DNA from: Acidobacteriota bacterium
GTDB taxonomy: Bacteria; Acidobacteriota; UBA6911
NCBI GenBank assembly: GCA_031254095.1
Contig: JAIRVC010000377.1
Span: 1 to 8,704, forward strand
Direction: 5' to 3'
Length of the DNA stretch: 8,704 nt
The position numbers and the translations under genes are program-made. The notes beneath the pieces were generated by a model. The model saw nothing but the letters and a program-made list of their open reading frames with translations. It was not told where the DNA came from and did not search any database. The stretch's first letter is position 1; each line of letters begins with the position of its first letter. Shown in pieces: positions 7,169 to 8,704 of this stretch.

Positions 7169-7575
7169 CAGTACGGCTCCTTCAATATAACGAACCTGTG
7201 CGCCCAGGCCGCGTGAATTTTGTACGCCGATTCGCCGGCGGGGGAATATTCCACGTAAAAATAAGTCTGCCCCATCCGCCGCTTGGAAAGAAAATGATCG
7301 GAATTCTGTTTATACAGCTTTCTTCCTGTTTCTTCGGCGTATGCGATGACATTGCGAATGTCGTCATCCGTGATGTGCCGCTCGTCCATGAGAGCCGTGA
7401 TTTCGGCGCTCTTTTCTATCTTTACCGATTTGGCTTTACCCGACGGCTCGTCGAGCGCGGCGACGGCGTCCGCGACCGCGTAAGCTCCCATAACGGCGGC
7501 CGAACCCTTTGCAAAGTCACGGCGTGAGATGAGCTGTTGATTTTTTCTGTTTTTTCGCCTGTGGCATTCCTGCAT
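7168..7575 (-). CDS. Small twin-arginine signal protein, family unknown, first gene of the trs-like operon
   Basis: This 135-residue protein starts at an ATG with AGGGG about 6 nt upstream. Residues 17-24 read SRRDFAKG, a good match to the Tat consensus S/T-R-R-x-F-L-K. A weakly hydrophobic stretch (24-40, GSAAVMGAYAVADAVAA) follows and gives possible cleavage near residue 40. The remaining 80 or so residues form a compact domain with DERHITDDDIRNVI (64-77), AEETGRKLY (80-88), TYFYVEYSP (104-112) and HAAWAHRF (121-128). I do not recognise a named function. I have an impression, which I cannot verify, that similar domains occur in redox proteins of the same neighbourhoods. Tat targeting normally implies folded, often cofactor-bearing cargo, yet the mature part has no Cys and no clear cofactor site. 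It may travel with, or cap, another Tat substrate. The stop overlaps the next gene start by one base. Confidence 0.75.
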   Translation of the reverse strand: MQECHRRKNRKNQQLISRRDFAKGSAAVMGAYAVADAVAALDEPSGKAKSVKIEKSAEITALMDERHITDDDIRNVIAYAEETGRKLYKQNSDHFLSKRRMGQTYFYVEYSPAGESAYKIHAAWAHRFVILKEPY

Positions 7576-7623
7576 GTCGTGCCCCTTTCCGAATCCATGA
7601 TCTTTTGTCCGCTGCGATTATTC

Positions 7624-7652
7624 ATGCTAGAACGTAACGGTATGCGTGTCAA
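7624..7652 (-). promoter_or_regulatory. Sigma-70-like promoter of the leftward trs-like operon
   Basis: On the minus strand, a perfect -35 TTGACA (7652-7647) is separated by exactly 17 nt from the -10 TAGCAT (7629-7624), which matches 4 of 6 consensus bases. Transcription would start near 7617, giving a leader of about 42 nt before the ATG at 7575 with AAGGGG as ribosome binding site. Confidence 0.6.
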
Positions 7653-7729
7653 ATTCCAAGTTCACCGAACAAAGCCTTTGAAGCATCCGGGCAAATCCGG
7701 ATTGCGGCAGAGGAGGTTTCGATTGACAA

Positions 7730-7758
7730 TTGATATTTTTGTAAGCACACGATAACAT
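7730..7758 (+). promoter_or_regulatory. Candidate promoter of the beta-barrel gene
   Basis: TTGATA (7730-7735) is followed by 17 nt and TAACAT (7753-7758). A perfect TTGACA also occurs at 7723-7728 but has no -10 at the right distance. The region is strongly AT-rich. Transcription from about 7765 would give a 40-nt leader containing AAGGGG (7792-7797), 8 nt before the ATG. Confidence 0.45.
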
Positions 7759-7805
7759 TTAAACTTGTTGTTGCATTTTCAAATTATCAAAAAGGGGTAC
7801 GACAG

Positions 7806-8351
7806 ATGAAAAAGCTTGTGCTGGTTTTAGTTTTGCTGCTTGGTGTTTCAACGGCGGCTTCCGCGCAGGATGTTGCGGTTGCTGATTTGTTCGCCGGTTA
7901 TTCATTTAATCGTTGCGTCAGCGAGGCTACCGAATGTGATCTAAATGGCTGGAATGCTGCATTGGATTTCAATGTTAACAACAATTGGGCGATTACGGTC
8001 GATGTCAGCGGGTATTACGGCACATTCGACGACGTGGCTCCCTATAACGGTTTAGATGTAAAGTCCCACAATTTTCTGTTCGGGCCGAAATACACCTTCG
8101 GCAGCAGCGAAAGAGTGCGTCCGTACGTCCATGCTCTTTTTGGAATCAATCACATTAATCCGGCATCGCCGGCCACCGTTGAAAACAACTTCGCCCAAGC
8201 CTATGGCGGCGGCGTCGATGTCAGATTGAACGACAAGGTTTTCGTGCGGGCGGTACAGGTCGATTACCTCGGCATTCGCCGGGAAGGCTTCAAAGCGGAA
8301 GATAATATCCGTTTTTCGGCTGGTTTTGTTTTCAGATTAGGACAGAAGTAA
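7806..8351 (+). CDS. Small outer-membrane beta-barrel protein
   Basis: This 181-residue protein starts with a classical Sec signal peptide: MKK, a long Leu/Val core and ASA before QD, giving cleavage after residue 20. The mature part is made of alternating amphipathic strands rich in aromatic and polar residues, such as ADLFAGYSF, WNAALDFNVN, WAITVDVSGYYG, HNFLFGPKYTFG, VRPYVHALFGI, AYGGGVDVRLN, KVFVRAVQVDYLGI and IRFSAGFVFRLG. That is about eight strands, as expected for an OmpA/OmpX-sized or OMP_b-brl barrel of about 160 residues. Cys37 and Cys44 lie in one loop and could form a disulfide. The C-terminus ends FRLGQK rather than in an aromatic residue. The 'GGGVDVRLND...VRAVQVDYLGIR' stretch recalls Acidobacteriota barrel proteins. 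There is no OmpA-type peptidoglycan domain, so a role in membrane structure, adhesion or passive permeability is possible but not shown. It diverges from the trs-like operon, and its codons are more AT-rich than those of its neighbours. Confidence 0.88.
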   Translation: MKKLVLVLVLLLGVSTAASAQDVAVADLFAGYSFNRCVSEATECDLNGWNAALDFNVNNNWAITVDVSGYYGTFDDVAPYNGLDVKSHNFLFGPKYTFGSSERVRPYVHALFGINHINPASPATVENNFAQAYGGGVDVRLNDKVFVRAVQVDYLGIRREGFKAEDNIRFSAGFVFRLGQK

Positions 8352-8386
8352 GCAGCGGTTTTCAGATTTTCACCGAGAATGATTTT

Positions 8387-8426
8387 ACGGGGACGGCGTT
8401 ATTGTCGTCTCCGTGGAATCGCCGTC
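8387..8426 (+). terminator. Possible terminator or 3' hairpin region after the beta-barrel gene
   Basis: ACGGGGACG (8387-8395) pairs with CGTCTCCGT (8406-8414) with one G·T pair. Alternatively GACGGCG (8392-8398) pairs perfectly with CGCCGTC (8420-8426). The two folds exclude each other. There is no proper T-tract, only a weak TCTTTAT further on, so termination is uncertain. Confidence 0.35.
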
Positions 8427-8453
8427 AACCTCTTTATCATTAAAAACACTTCA

Positions 8454-8578
8454 GGGAACCTCTAAAAACCCCAAACCCTGCGTTACGCGGCCGGTCCAAA
8501 ATACTCATTTACGTTGAAATGTAAACTCCGCTTTTGTCTCGGCCGCAAGCCTTGATTTTGGAGTTTTTAGAGGTTCCC
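8454..8578 (-). repeat. 125-nt imperfect palindromic dispersed repeat, copy 2 (inverted relative to copy 1)
   Basis: The outer arms, 8454-8475 and 8557-8578, are reverse complements over 22 nt with one exception (8470/8562), which is a G·T pair on the minus strand. The arm core reads GGGAACCTCTAAAAAC. Read on the minus strand, the interior aligns with copy 1 at about 67 of 79 positions with a 2-nt insertion. It includes ATCAAGGCTTGCG, CAAAAGCGGAGTTTACATTT and ACGTAAATGAG. Internal pairing is kept by different bases here, for example GCGGCC with GGCCGC. The copy lies about 100 nt downstream of the beta-barrel gene and has no coding capacity of its own. Confidence 0.85.
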
Positions 8579-8704
8579 ATAATCTCCCCGCGAATCCGCA
8601 AAACCGGGAAAAATCCGCAACGAAATATCACGCATGGCGGCCGGCTTGCCGTGTTTTTTCGCAACATGCAGAGCCGTGAATCATAAGCGCCGCTCCAATG
8701 ATTT
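8579..8704. other. Window end without a clear gene; possible 3' end of a leftward gene
   Basis: On the minus strand one frame runs from the window edge to a TGA at 8630-8628 and reads as plausible protein (IIGAALMIHGSACCEKTRQ and a few more residues). A plus-strand frame from an ATG at 8634 is also open to the edge but looks less protein-like. Neither can be confirmed from about 75 nt. The rest (8579-8627) shows nothing I can name. Confidence 0.2.

Noticed and set aside
7709..7755. Leader peptide: AGAGGAGG followed by TTG and a ten-codon frame ending at TAA 7753-7755
   Set aside because: It would lie upstream of or overlap the likely promoter of the beta-barrel gene, uses a TTG start, and the peptide shows no attenuator-like residue bias.

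Overview
The window looks like part of the chromosome of a Gram-negative bacterium, probably an anaerobe, with a moderately GC-rich genome. It encodes a probable lipoprotein, a Tat-targeted protein and a signal-peptide-bearing outer-membrane beta-barrel protein. The CoA ligase / radical SAM / CPxCG-protein cluster is of a type I associate with Desulfobacterota and relatives (Desulfovibrio DVU_155x neighbourhood). The small barrel protein resembles ones I recall from Acidobacteriota. Sequence alone does not settle the phylum.

Layout, left half (+ strand): a possible 3' end of an upstream gene (2-130); a probable lipoprotein with a VVVLPF strand (170-964); a 125-nt imperfect palindromic repeat (1037-1161) that ends 20 nt before the translation factor gene typA/bipA (1182-2975); then an M20D metallo-amidohydrolase (2981-4144) that starts 5 nt after typA stops.

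Layout, right half (- strand operon): transcription appears to start near 7617 from a good sigma-70-like promoter. It runs leftward through a small Tat-signal protein (7575-7168), a 61-residue CPKCG redox-type protein (7168-6983), a Cys-rich radical SAM enzyme resembling TrsS (6979-5588) and a PaaK-like AMP-forming CoA ligase resembling the DVU_1553 family (5559-4216). The genes overlap or are 3 to 28 nt apart, so they should be co-expressed. This is the most interesting system here: a compact version of a poorly characterised radical SAM/CoA-ligase cluster, with no TrsM-type methyltransferase, NTP transferase or C-GCAxxG-C-C protein next to it. Diverging from it is the beta-barrel gene (7806-8351), with its own promoter.

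The right end (8352-8704) has no complete gene. It holds a hairpin region and a second copy of the palindromic repeat (8454-8578) in opposite orientation to the first. In both copies the two arms differ from the other copy at the same paired positions, so base-pairing is preserved. This is good evidence that the element is maintained as a foldable structure. A last stretch may contain the 3' end of a leftward gene.
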